64,000 nucleotides of DNA, from contig NZ_BMML01000018.1 of the NCBI RefSeq assembly GCF_014645815.1, forward strand, positions 124,001-188,000, given 5' to 3'. Below the pieces are notes generated by a model. It did no database searches. It worked only from the letters and a program-made list of their open reading frames with translations, and had not been told where the DNA came from. Made by a program: the position numbers and the translations under genes. The stretch is from Streptomyces fuscichromogenes (GTDB lineage: Bacteria; Actinomycetota; Actinomycetes; Streptomycetales; Streptomycetaceae). Positions 27,430 through 36,057 of this stretch are shown here, one piece after another (within the stretch, counting starts at the first letter, position 1; each line of letters begins with the position of its first letter).

Positions 27430-28634
27430 AACGCCTGCGAGCCGCCGGCGCGGCCGTCGCGCTCACCACCGCCACCCTGGTCGCGCTCCCCGCGGCCGTA
27501 CCCGCGCCCGCCGTCGCCGCCGTCACCCCGGTCGCGGCCGCCGCCGAGGCCAGGCCGGTCGCCGCCACCGACTGGTCCACGGCGGTCGTCGACTCCACCA
27601 TGGCCCGCTACACCCCGACCACCATCGGCGGCTGGTCCTACCCGGTCGGCCTCTACCTCTACGGCCAGTACCTCACCTACCGGCGCACCCACGACGCCCG
27701 CTACCTCGCCTACATCAAGAGCTACGTCGACCGGTTCGTGAAGAGCGACGGCTCGATCGACCAGTCCTTCAACAGTCTGGACAGCATGCAGGCGGGCCGG
27801 CTCCTGGTGATCCTGCACCACGAGACCGGCCAGGACCGCTACCGCAAGGCGGCACAGAAGATCCGCGACCGCCTGAACACCTACCCGCGCACCGGCGACG
27901 GCGGCTTCTGGCACGCGGACAACTCCAGCCGTGCCCATCAACTCTGGGCGGACGGCGTCTACATGGTGAACCCGTTCCTCGTCGAGTACGGCAAGGAGTT
28001 CGGCGACAGCGCGTACACCGACGACGAGGCGGCCAGGCAGCTCGCCGTCTACGGCGGCCACCTCCAGGTCGCGAGCGGCCTGCTCAAGCACGCCTACGAC
28101 GAGTCGAAGACCGCGAGCTGGGCGGATCCGGCGACCGGGCTCGCCCCCGAGCACTGGTGCCGGGCCGTCGGCTGGTACGCGATGGCGATCGTCAACGTGC
28201 TGGACGCGATCCCGGCGAACCAGCCCCGGCGCCCGCAACTCCTCACGATCTTCGGCAGGTTGGCGGCGGCCCTGGAGAAGTACCAGGACCCGGCGACCGG
28301 ACGCTGGTTCCAGGTGATCGACAAGGGCGGGCGCGCCGACAACTGGACCGAGACCTCCTGCTCCAGCATGTTCACCTACGCCCTCTCGCGCGGCGCCCAG
28401 CAGCACTACCTCGACCCGCACTACGCGGCCGTCGCCCGCCGTGGCTACCAGGGCGTGCTCGCCGAGCTGTCGGTCGGCACGGACGGCCGCACCAACCTCG
28501 CCGGCATCTCCATCGGCACCAACGTCGGCGACTACGCGTACTACGTCGGCCGCACCCGGGCCGTGAACGACTTCCACGGCCTCGGGGCCTTCCTGATCAT
28601 GAACGAGCAACTGCGAGGTGATTCAGTGTCATGA
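27426..28634 (+). CDS. Secreted GH105 unsaturated glucuronyl/rhamnogalacturonyl hydrolase
   Basis: This 402-residue protein has an N-terminal signal peptide (about 1-32) and a GH105 (alpha/alpha)6 barrel. Asp176 in LWADGVYMVNPFL corresponds to the catalytic Asp of YteR-type enzymes, which remove 4,5-unsaturated uronic acids left by polysaccharide lyases from rhamnogalacturonan and related chains. Unusually for the family it appears secreted. The ATG overlaps the pqqE stop, and its own stop overlaps the lyase ATG, placing it in the middle of the operon. Confidence 0.93.
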   Translation: MKRLRAAGAAVALTTATLVALPAAVPAPAVAAVTPVAAAAEARPVAATDWSTAVVDSTMARYTPTTIGGWSYPVGLYLYGQYLTYRRTHDARYLAYIKSYVDRFVKSDGSIDQSFNSLDSMQAGRLLVILHHETGQDRYRKAAQKIRDRLNTYPRTGDGGFWHADNSSRAHQLWADGVYMVNPFLVEYGKEFGDSAYTDDEAARQLAVYGGHLQVASGLLKHAYDESKTASWADPATGLAPEHWCRAVGWYAMAIVNVLDAIPANQPRRPQLLTIFGRLAAALEKYQDPATGRWFQVIDKGGRADNWTETSCSSMFTYALSRGAQQHYLDPHYAAVARRGYQGVLAELSVGTDGRTNLAGISIGTNVGDYAYYVGRTRAVNDFHGLGAFLIMNEQLRGDSVS

Positions 28635-29419
28635 GCACAACATCCAGAAGGACGGTTCTCGGCGCCGCGCTCGCCGGTGCGGCCACGGCCGCCGTCGGTC
28701 TGCCCGCGACCACCGCCCACGCGGCGTCCTGGCAGCTCAAGTGGCAGCCGTCGGCGAGCAGTGACGGCCTCGGCGCCTTCGAGACCGTCGAGGACGACCG
28801 CGCCGACTCCCACCCCGCCGGGCAGCCGCACATCTACGCCACCGGGAACAACTGGCGCTTCAACATGCACACGGTCGACCGGGACACCTCGACCGACCGC
28901 CAGCGCCAGGAGGTCACCGGCCTGCGCACCGGCTCCAGCAGCTACCTCAAGTGGAACGAGGGCCAGACCTGGCGGGTGACCTACTCGATGTACATCCCCA
29001 GTTCCCTCAAGGCGACCACCACCTTCACGCACATCATGCAGATGAAGCAGCCCGGCACCGGCACCTCGCCGATCGTCGTGCAGTCGCTGCGGCGGGTGAA
29101 CGGCAAGCAGACCATCGAACTGCGGCTCGCGATCGACGACATCCTCGTCGGCCGCACCGACCTCGACCCGCTGCACGACACCTGGACCGACGTCGACTTC
29201 CAGATCAAGGTCGGCAACGGCTCGGCGGGTTCGGTCCGCTGGATCCTCAAGTCCGGCGGCGCCACCGTGATCGACGCCTCCAAGACCGGCGTGGACACCT
29301 TCCTGGCCGACCGGGTGCGCCCGAAGTGGGGCATCTACCGCTCCCTCGGCGACACCTCGGGCTCGCTCCAGAACACGTATCTCCTGCTCACCGACCTCCG
29401 TGGCTACCAACAGGTGTGA
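28631..29419 (+). CDS. Secreted polysaccharide lyase (PF14099 type), Tat signal
   Basis: This 262-residue protein starts with a twin-arginine signal (TTSRRTVLGAALAGAA). The mature part resembles the PF14099 polysaccharide lyase domain (beta-jelly-roll; WRVTYSMYIP, FTHIMQMKQPG, WTDVDFQIKVG), found in glucuronan and heparin lyase-like proteins. It would cut a uronic-acid-containing chain, giving the unsaturated ends that GH105 removes. The exact substrate cannot be read from sequence. It is translationally coupled to GH105. Confidence 0.82.
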   Translation: MSTTSRRTVLGAALAGAATAAVGLPATTAHAASWQLKWQPSASSDGLGAFETVEDDRADSHPAGQPHIYATGNNWRFNMHTVDRDTSTDRQRQEVTGLRTGSSSYLKWNEGQTWRVTYSMYIPSSLKATTTFTHIMQMKQPGTGTSPIVVQSLRRVNGKQTIELRLAIDDILVGRTDLDPLHDTWTDVDFQIKVGNGSAGSVRWILKSGGATVIDASKTGVDTFLADRVRPKWGIYRSLGDTSGSLQNTYLLLTDLRGYQQV

Positions 29420-29431
29420 GGAACCGTCACC

Positions 29432-32400
29432 ATGAAACCCCCCACCGCCGCACGGCACAGTGCGGCCGCGATCGTCCTCTTCGTCCTCGCCGTCGTCCTC
29501 GGGCTCTCGCACCCCGCGGCCCTCGCCGCCCCGCAGTCCACCGCACCTCGCGCGGGCGCCGTCTACGACGTGCGTGACTACGGTGCCAAGGGCGACGGCT
29601 CCGCCAACGACACCCCCGCCATCGACAAGGCCGTCACGGCCGCGAACGCGGCGGGCGGCGGTACCGTCCGCTTCACCGCCGGCACCTACAAGTCCAAGAA
29701 CACCATCCACATGAAGAGCCATGTGACGCTCCAGCTCGACAAGGGCGCCACCCTCCAGGGCTCCAGCGCGGACACCTACGACAAGGCCGAGTCGAACCCG
29801 TACGACGCGTACCAGGACTACGGCCACAGTCACTTCCACGACGCGATGATCTACGGCGACCGGCTCACCGACATCGGCTTCGTCGGCCAGGGCGTCATCG
29901 ACGGCGCGGGCAACCTGATCACCGGCAATCCGAAGACCGGCGAGGCCGACAAGATCATCTCGCTGACCCGGTGCGACGGCCTGCGGATCGGCGACGGCCT
30001 CACCCTCCGCCGCGGCGGCCACTTCGCGGCCCTCATCAACGGCTGCAACAACGTGACGTCCGACCACCTGACCATCGACACCGCGAGCGACCGCGACGGC
30101 TGGAACGTCATCTCCACCACGAACGCCACGATCACCAACGCGACGATCCACGCCAACGACGACGCGCTGGTCTTCAAGAGCGACTACGCGCTCGGCGCCA
30201 AGATGCCCAACGGGCATGTCCGGGTGAGCGGTTCGACCCTGGGTGCCAAGTGCTGCAACGCCCTGATGTTCGGCTCCGAGACCTGCGGCGACTTCTCGGA
30301 CTACCAGTTCGAGAACATCCGCATCGACGGCGCCGACAAGTCCGGCCTCGGCATGGTCTCCATGGACGGCGCGAAGATCTCCGACGTCCACTACCGCGAC
30401 ATCACCATGACGAACGTCCACTCGCCGATCATGGAGAAGATCGGGACCCGCAAGCGATGCGGCAACAGTCCCGGTGTCGGATCGATCAGCGACGTCACGT
30501 ACGACGACATCACCGCCACCGGCAACAGCCCCTCCTTCAGCCCGACCCTGTGGGGCGAGAGCGGCCACCGGATCAGCGGTGTGACCTTCGACAACGTCAA
30601 CATCACCGTGCCCGGCGGCAACGGCACCATGTCCACCGGCGTGCCCGGCAACGACCCGAACGACTACAACCCCAAGGCCATCGGCACCCGGCCGGCCTAC
30701 GGCTGGTACCTGCACAACGCCGACCACGTGCAGTTCACGGACAGCGGTGTGAAGTCCGCCGCGAGCGACGGGCGTCCGGCGGTCATCGCCAACGCGGCGA
30801 GCGACATCCGGCTCACCCGCTTCACCGCGCAGAAGGGCGCCGACTCCCCGTACGACGTCGGCTTCCAGGACGTCACGGGTGCCTGCGTGACGGACAGTCA
30901 CAACACCTCCGGCGGTGCGCTCCGTGTCTCCGGAGGCCAGGACTGCGCCGCGGCCGTGAAACCGCTCGATCTGGAGAACCCCCGCCAGGACTTCCTCCGC
31001 GCCTCCGTCGGCGGTCTCTTCCTGCACTGGGGCCTGCGCACCGCCCCCGCCCACACCAGCTGCACCGCCTGGGAGAACGACGTCACGAGCGGCGGCTGGA
31101 CCCCGGACTACTGGGTGAACGAGGCCCAGAAGCTGCACACCCAGTACCTGGTCCTCGCCACCTTCCACAGCCGCCTCGGTTACGCTCGCCCCTGGCCGTC
31201 GAAGATCCCCGGCTCCTGCTCCACCAAGCGGGACTTCCTCGGCGAGCTGATCGCCGCCGCCAAGGCCAAGAACATGAAGGTCATCCTCTACATGACCAAC
31301 GACCCCCAGTGGCACGACGAGGGCGGCCACGAGTGGCTCGACTCCGCCGCGTACTCGGCCTACAAGGGCAAGAACGTCGACCTCACCACCAATGACGGCT
31401 TCGGGCAGTTCAGTTACGACAACTTCTTCGAGGTCATGGACCGCTATCCCGACCTCGGCGGCTTCTGGATCGACAACGACAACGCGTACTGGGAGAGTCA
31501 CGACCTCTACCAGCAGATCTACCAGAAGCGCCCGAACTACACGCTCAGCAACAACAACGAGGACACGCCGATCATGGACATGATCAGCAACGAGCAGAAG
31601 GCGGGGATGACCCCGGCCTACGACTACCCGCAGGCCGTCTACACCGCCCAACCCCGCCTGACCGAGGCCGACTTCAAACTGCCCTCGACCGGTGCCTGGT
31701 GGTACGACGGCTCCGACCCGGCCGTCGACAAGATGCTCACCCTCGGCCGCCTCGTCACGAACGTGGGTTCCTCGGTGAAGGCCCTGATGGCGGAGACCGC
31801 CCAGGTCAACGGCAAGTTCCCGGCCAACCAGGCCGCGTTCAACACCTTCGCGAACTCCTACCTCGACCCGATCTGGGAGTCCCTGCACGGCACCGAGGGC
31901 GGCGGCTATATGTACGGCGGCCTCAAACCCGGCTTCTGGAACGACGGCGCCCACGGCGTGACGACGATCGCCAAGGACGACCCGGACCGCCAGTACGTCC
32001 ACGTCCTGACCCCGCCGTCGACCAGCACCCTGCGGATCCGCGACAACGGCTACCGCATCGCCTCCGTGACCAACCTCCGCAGCGGCAAGGCGGTTTCGTG
32101 GTCGCAGTCCGGCGGCGTGCTGACCCTGACCGGGCTCGGCGACTGGGACCCGTACGACACCGTCTTCAAGGTCCTCACGGTCGGCCGGCAGGGCATCCTC
32201 ACCGGGGTCAAGGTGACCGCGAGCGCCGCCGCGAGCGGGCACGCCGGTTCGGCCGCCGGTGACGGCGACTACCTCACCTACTGGGACAACAACAAGACGC
32301 TCCCGGTGAACCTGACCTTCGACCTCGGCTCGGCGAAGAAGGTGCAGTACCTCGGGCTCAACCAGCGCGAGGACTCGGTCGCCTACGCCCGCTCGGACAC

Positions 32401-32668
32401 CGAGCAGTCGGCGCGGATCAAGGACTACAAGGTGTACGTCAGCAACGACGGCACCACCTGGGGGAGCGCGGTCAAGTCCGGGCAACTGCCCAGCCGTCGG
32501 GGCATCCAGGGCATCGACCTCACCGCCGCCACGGCCCGGTACGTCCGCCTGGAGGTGGACTCCACCTGGGCCGCCTCGACCGACACCACCCGCTACCAGC
32601 GACTGCGGATCGACGAGGCGTGGATCGGCACCGCCTACGCGACACCCGTGACCGGAGGACGCCCGTGA
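29432..32668 (+). CDS. Secreted GH28-like / GH29-like / F5-8 C (CBM32-like) fusion protein
   Basis: This 1078-residue multidomain protein has a signal peptide (about 1-33). Residues about 43-505 form a right-handed beta-helix resembling GH28 polygalacturonases (VRDYGAKGDG start; DGWNVISTTN and HANDDALVFKS contain the acidic residues; the GHG and RIK motifs are not evident). Residues about 520-890 resemble a divergent GH29 alpha-L-fucosidase (FLHWGLRTAP; GFWIDNDNAYW holds the likely nucleophile Asp). Residues about 905-1072 look like an F5/8 type C carbohydrate-binding domain. The stop overlaps the GTG of the next gene (GTGA). Confidence 0.8.
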   Translation: MKPPTAARHSAAAIVLFVLAVVLGLSHPAALAAPQSTAPRAGAVYDVRDYGAKGDGSANDTPAIDKAVTAANAAGGGTVRFTAGTYKSKNTIHMKSHVTLQLDKGATLQGSSADTYDKAESNPYDAYQDYGHSHFHDAMIYGDRLTDIGFVGQGVIDGAGNLITGNPKTGEADKIISLTRCDGLRIGDGLTLRRGGHFAALINGCNNVTSDHLTIDTASDRDGWNVISTTNATITNATIHANDDALVFKSDYALGAKMPNGHVRVSGSTLGAKCCNALMFGSETCGDFSDYQFENIRIDGADKSGLGMVSMDGAKISDVHYRDITMTNVHSPIMEKIGTRKRCGNSPGVGSISDVTYDDITATGNSPSFSPTLWGESGHRISGVTFDNVNITVPGGNGTMSTGVPGNDPNDYNPKAIGTRPAYGWYLHNADHVQFTDSGVKSAASDGRPAVIANAASDIRLTRFTAQKGADSPYDVGFQDVTGACVTDSHNTSGGALRVSGGQDCAAAVKPLDLENPRQDFLRASVGGLFLHWGLRTAPAHTSCTAWENDVTSGGWTPDYWVNEAQKLHTQYLVLATFHSRLGYARPWPSKIPGSCSTKRDFLGELIAAAKAKNMKVILYMTNDPQWHDEGGHEWLDSAAYSAYKGKNVDLTTNDGFGQFSYDNFFEVMDRYPDLGGFWIDNDNAYWESHDLYQQIYQKRPNYTLSNNNEDTPIMDMISNEQKAGMTPAYDYPQAVYTAQPRLTEADFKLPSTGAWWYDGSDPAVDKMLTLGRLVTNVGSSVKALMAETAQVNGKFPANQAAFNTFANSYLDPIWESLHGTEGGGYMYGGLKPGFWNDGAHGVTTIAKDDPDRQYVHVLTPPSTSTLRIRDNGYRIASVTNLRSGKAVSWSQSGGVLTLTGLGDWDPYDTVFKVLTVGRQGILTGVKVTASAAASGHAGSAAGDGDYLTYWDNNKTLPVNLTFDLGSAKKVQYLGLNQREDSVAYARSDTEQSARIKDYKVYVSNDGTTWGSAVKSGQLPSRRGIQGIDLTAATARYVRLEVDSTWAASTDTTRYQRLRIDEAWIGTAYATPVTGGRP

Positions 32669-34008
32669 CCAGGACCAGAAACCTCACCGTGGCGACGGCC
32701 GCGCTGCTGGTCGCGGCGGCGGTGCCGCTCCTGCGCGCCGGTGACTCGGCCCCCGCCTCCGACAACGGCCAGGCCGTGCGGCCCGCGATGGGCTGGAGCA
32801 GCTGGAGCTTCGTGCGCCGGTGGCCCACCCAGGCCAAGATCGAGGCCCAGGCCGACGCGCTCGCCGCGAGCGGCCTGAAGGACCACGGCTTCGTCCAGGT
32901 CAACCTCGACGACTTCTACCAGAAGTGCGACGCGAACGGCTTCACCGTCGACTCCTACGGCCGCTGGGCCGTCGACCCCGCCAAGTTCCCCGACGGCATC
33001 AAGGCGCTGGCCGACTACGTCCACGCCAAGGGCCTGAAGTTCGGCTTCTACGTCACGCCCGGCATCGCCAAGAACGCCGTCACCAGGAACACCCCGATCG
33101 AGGGCACCTCGTACCACGCCCAGGACATCGCGGACACCTCGAAGACCGAGAAGAACTACAACTGCAAGAACATGTACTACATCGACTACTCCAAGCCGGG
33201 CGCCCAGGAGTTCGTGAACTCCTGGGCCAAGCAGTTCGCCTCCTGGGGAGTCGACTACCTGAAGATCGACGGGGTGGGCAGCCAGGACATCCCCGACGTC
33301 CAGGCCTGGTCCAAGGCGCTGCGTGTCTCCGGCCGCCCCATCACCTTCGCGCTCTCCAACAACCTCGCGATCGCCGACGCCCCGACCTGGCGGTCGCTGG
33401 CCAACAGCTGGCGCACCCAGGGCGACGTCGAGTGCTACTGCGGACCCGGCGACAACGGCAGCGGCTACCCGCTCACCGACTGGTCGCACGTCTCCGCCCG
33501 CTTCAACACGGCCGCGAACTGGCAGCAGTACGCGGGACCCGGCGGCTGGAACGACCTGGACTCGCTGGAGATCGGCAACGGCGACCAGGTGGGCCTCACC
33601 GCCGACCAGCGGCGCTCCCACTTCACCCTCTGGTCGATGGCCGCCGCGCCCCTGCTGCTCGGCACCGACCTCACCCACCTCGACACCGTCGACAAGGCCA
33701 TGCTCACCAACGACCGGCTGATCGGCGTCGACCAGGACGGGGTGGCCGCGAAACGGATCGTGAACAGCGGGGTCAAGCAGGTCTGGAGCAAGAAGGAGAG
33801 CGACGGCCAGTACGTCGTGGCCCTCTTCAACACCGGCACCTCCGGCAGCTCCACGGTGAGCGTGGACTGGTCCCAGGTCGGCTTCACCGGCTCCGGGGAC
33901 GTCACCGACCTGTGGTCCGGCTCCCACAAGGGCACCGTCGCCACCACCTACAGCGCGACCCTGCGTCCGGGCGAGACCCGGCTGATCCGTGTCCGGCCGC
34001 TCGGCTGA
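32665..34008 (+). CDS. Secreted GH27 alpha-galactosidase / beta-L-arabinopyranosidase-like
   Basis: This 447-residue protein starts at GTG overlapping the previous stop and has a signal peptide (about 1-26). The GH27 barrel is seen in PAMGWSSWSF, in DYLKIDG (nucleophile Asp) and in GGWNDLDSLEIGNG (acid/base Asp), with a C-terminal beta domain. The family releases terminal alpha-galactose or, in some Streptomyces members, beta-L-arabinopyranose from side chains such as arabinogalactan. A GAGGAGG ribosome site for the next gene overlaps its stop. Confidence 0.92.
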   Translation: MTRTRNLTVATAALLVAAAVPLLRAGDSAPASDNGQAVRPAMGWSSWSFVRRWPTQAKIEAQADALAASGLKDHGFVQVNLDDFYQKCDANGFTVDSYGRWAVDPAKFPDGIKALADYVHAKGLKFGFYVTPGIAKNAVTRNTPIEGTSYHAQDIADTSKTEKNYNCKNMYYIDYSKPGAQEFVNSWAKQFASWGVDYLKIDGVGSQDIPDVQAWSKALRVSGRPITFALSNNLAIADAPTWRSLANSWRTQGDVECYCGPGDNGSGYPLTDWSHVSARFNTAANWQQYAGPGGWNDLDSLEIGNGDQVGLTADQRRSHFTLWSMAAAPLLLGTDLTHLDTVDKAMLTNDRLIGVDQDGVAAKRIVNSGVKQVWSKKESDGQYVVALFNTGTSGSSTVSVDWSQVGFTGSGDVTDLWSGSHKGTVATTYSATLRPGETRLIRVRPLG

Positions 34009-34019
34009 GGAGGACCGTC

Positions 34020-36050
34020 ATGACCCCCAGAACCCTACTGGCCCGCGCCCTGCCGCTGGCCCTGGCCGTGCCCCTCGTCGCCCTGCTGCCGGGGACCGCG
34101 CGGGCGGCCACCGACTACCAGGCCGAGGACGCGACGATCTCCCAGGGCACCGTCGCCACCAACCACACCGGATACACCGGCACCGGCTTCGTCGACTACA
34201 CCAACATCAAGGGCTCGTACGTGGAGTTCACGGTGAGCGCCGCCACCGCCGGCACCTCCGCGCTCGCCCTGCGCTTCGCCAACGGCACCGACACCGACCG
34301 GCCGTTGGACATCTCCGTCAACGGCACGGTCGTCGCCGCCGGCGTCTCCTTCCCGGCCACCGCCGACTGGAACACCTGGGTGACCAAGACGGTGAACGTC
34401 CCGCTGACCGCGGGCAGCAACAAGATCCGTGCCACCGCCACCACCGCGAACGGCGGGCCCAACCTGGACAAGGTCAGCGTCGCCGCGGCGGCCGACACCC
34501 AGGCTCCCACCCGGCCCGGCCAGCCCTCCTGCTCCGGCATCGGCGAGGACGCGCTCACCCTCGCCTGGGGCGCCGCCACGGACAACGTGGGCGTGACGGC
34601 GTACGACCTGTACGAGCACGGCAACAAGATCGGTGAGGCGGCCGGGAGTTCGACCTCGAAGACCCTGACCGGGCTCACCCCGAACACCACCTACGACCTC
34701 ACCGTCATCGCCCGCGACGCGGCCGGCAACACCTCACCGGCCAGCCCCGTCGTCGACTGCACGACCCAGCCGAGCAGCGACAGCACCCCGCCCACCGCGC
34801 CCGGCACCCTGTCCGCGACGAACATCACCGCGAACACCGCCGACCTCACCTGGGGCGCCTCCACCGACGACCGGGCCGTGACCGCGTACGACGTCCGCAG
34901 CGGCACCACCGTCTACAAGACGGTCACCGGCTCCACGACCACCACCCTCACCGGTCTCGCCTGCGACAGCCCCTACACCCTGGACGTCGTGGCCCGCGAC
35001 GCGGCCGGCAACGTCTCCCAGCCGAGCAACGCCGTCACCTTCACCACCAAGGCCTGCGCCACCGACGGCGGCACTCCCTCCTCCATCGCCACGCTCTCCA
35101 GCGGCTGGACCATCCCCTGGGGCACCTACTGGATGCCCGACGGCAAGACCGCGCTGGTCACCGAGCGGGACGACTTCCGGGTCTGGAAGGTCACCAAGGA
35201 CGGCACCCGGACCCAGGTCGGGACCGTCCCGAACGTCGTCACCACCAACGGGGAGGGCGGACTGCTCGGCGTCGCCGTCGACCCCAAGTGGGAGAGCAAC
35301 CACTACGTCTACTTCATGCACACCGCCGACGAGGGCAACCGGGTCGTGCGCATGACCTACGACGGCAGCACGCTCAGTGACTACAAGATCCTGCTCCAGG
35401 GCATCAAGAAGAACCGCTACCACAACGGCGGCCGGCTGCTGTTCGGTCCCGACGGCTACCTCTACGTCTCGACCGGAGAAGCCCAGACACCCGACCTCGC
35501 CCAGGACAAGAACTCCCTCAACGGCAAGATCCTGCGCATGACGACCGACGGCAAACCGGCCCCTGGCAACCCGTTCGGCAACTACGTCTACAGCCTCGGC
35601 CACCGCAACCCCCAGGGCCTCGCCTTCGACCGCAACGGGCGCCTGTGGGAGGCCGAGTTCGGCAACAGCTCCAAGGACGAGCTGAACCTGATCAAGCCCG
35701 GTGCCAACTACGGCTGGCCGACCTGCGAGGGCACCTGCTCGGTCGCCGGGATGACCAACCCCAAGGCCACCTGGAACGTCTCCGAGGCCTCCCCGAGCGG
35801 CATCGCCATCGTCCGCAACGTCGTCTACATGGCCTCGCTGCGCGGCGAACGGCTGTGGCGCATCCCGATCAACGGCGACAACGAGAGCGTGGGCACCCCG
35901 ACGGCGTACTACGTCGGCACCTACGGCCGGCTGCGGACCGTGACCAAGGTGCCGGGCGCCGACCAGCTGTGGCTGTCCACCACCAACTGCGACAACAACG
36001 GCAACGAGCCGGACGGATCCGACAAGATCTTCCGGGTCAGCATCAGCTGA
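34020..36050 (+). CDS. Secreted PQQ-dependent pyranose (glucose/sorbosone-type) dehydrogenase, CBM-FN3-FN3-AA12-like
   Basis: This 676-residue protein has a signal peptide (about 1-29), a CBM6/35-type module (about 30-155), two fibronectin III modules (about 157-245 and 252-343) and a GSDH beta-propeller (about 350-676). His468 in HNGGRLLFGPDG aligns with the catalytic His144 of soluble PQQ glucose dehydrogenase. Arg529-Asn530 in GHRNPQG aligns with its PQQ-binding Arg228-Asn229, and ANYGWP is also shared. It should oxidise a sugar outside the cell using PQQ. The founding AA12 enzyme (Coprinopsis cinerea) acts on L-fucose and glucosone, fitting the fucosidase-like domain upstream. A GAGGAGGA site precedes the ATG. 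Confidence 0.9.
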   Translation: MTPRTLLARALPLALAVPLVALLPGTARAATDYQAEDATISQGTVATNHTGYTGTGFVDYTNIKGSYVEFTVSAATAGTSALALRFANGTDTDRPLDISVNGTVVAAGVSFPATADWNTWVTKTVNVPLTAGSNKIRATATTANGGPNLDKVSVAAAADTQAPTRPGQPSCSGIGEDALTLAWGAATDNVGVTAYDLYEHGNKIGEAAGSSTSKTLTGLTPNTTYDLTVIARDAAGNTSPASPVVDCTTQPSSDSTPPTAPGTLSATNITANTADLTWGASTDDRAVTAYDVRSGTTVYKTVTGSTTTTLTGLACDSPYTLDVVARDAAGNVSQPSNAVTFTTKACATDGGTPSSIATLSSGWTIPWGTYWMPDGKTALVTERDDFRVWKVTKDGTRTQVGTVPNVVTTNGEGGLLGVAVDPKWESNHYVYFMHTADEGNRVVRMTYDGSTLSDYKILLQGIKKNRYHNGGRLLFGPDGYLYVSTGEAQTPDLAQDKNSLNGKILRMTTDGKPAPGNPFGNYVYSLGHRNPQGLAFDRNGRLWEAEFGNSSKDELNLIKPGANYGWPTCEGTCSVAGMTNPKATWNVSEASPSGIAIVRNVVYMASLRGERLWRIPINGDNESVGTPTAYYVGTYGRLRTVTKVPGADQLWLSTTNCDNNGNEPDGSDKIFRVSIS

Positions 36051-36057
36051 CGGTACG

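Noticed and set aside
28541..32485. Very long antisense open frame opposite the GH105-GH29 genes
   Set aside because: High-GC genomes give long antisense frames; its translation is Val/Gly/Arg-rich without domains, while the plus strand has clear enzymes.
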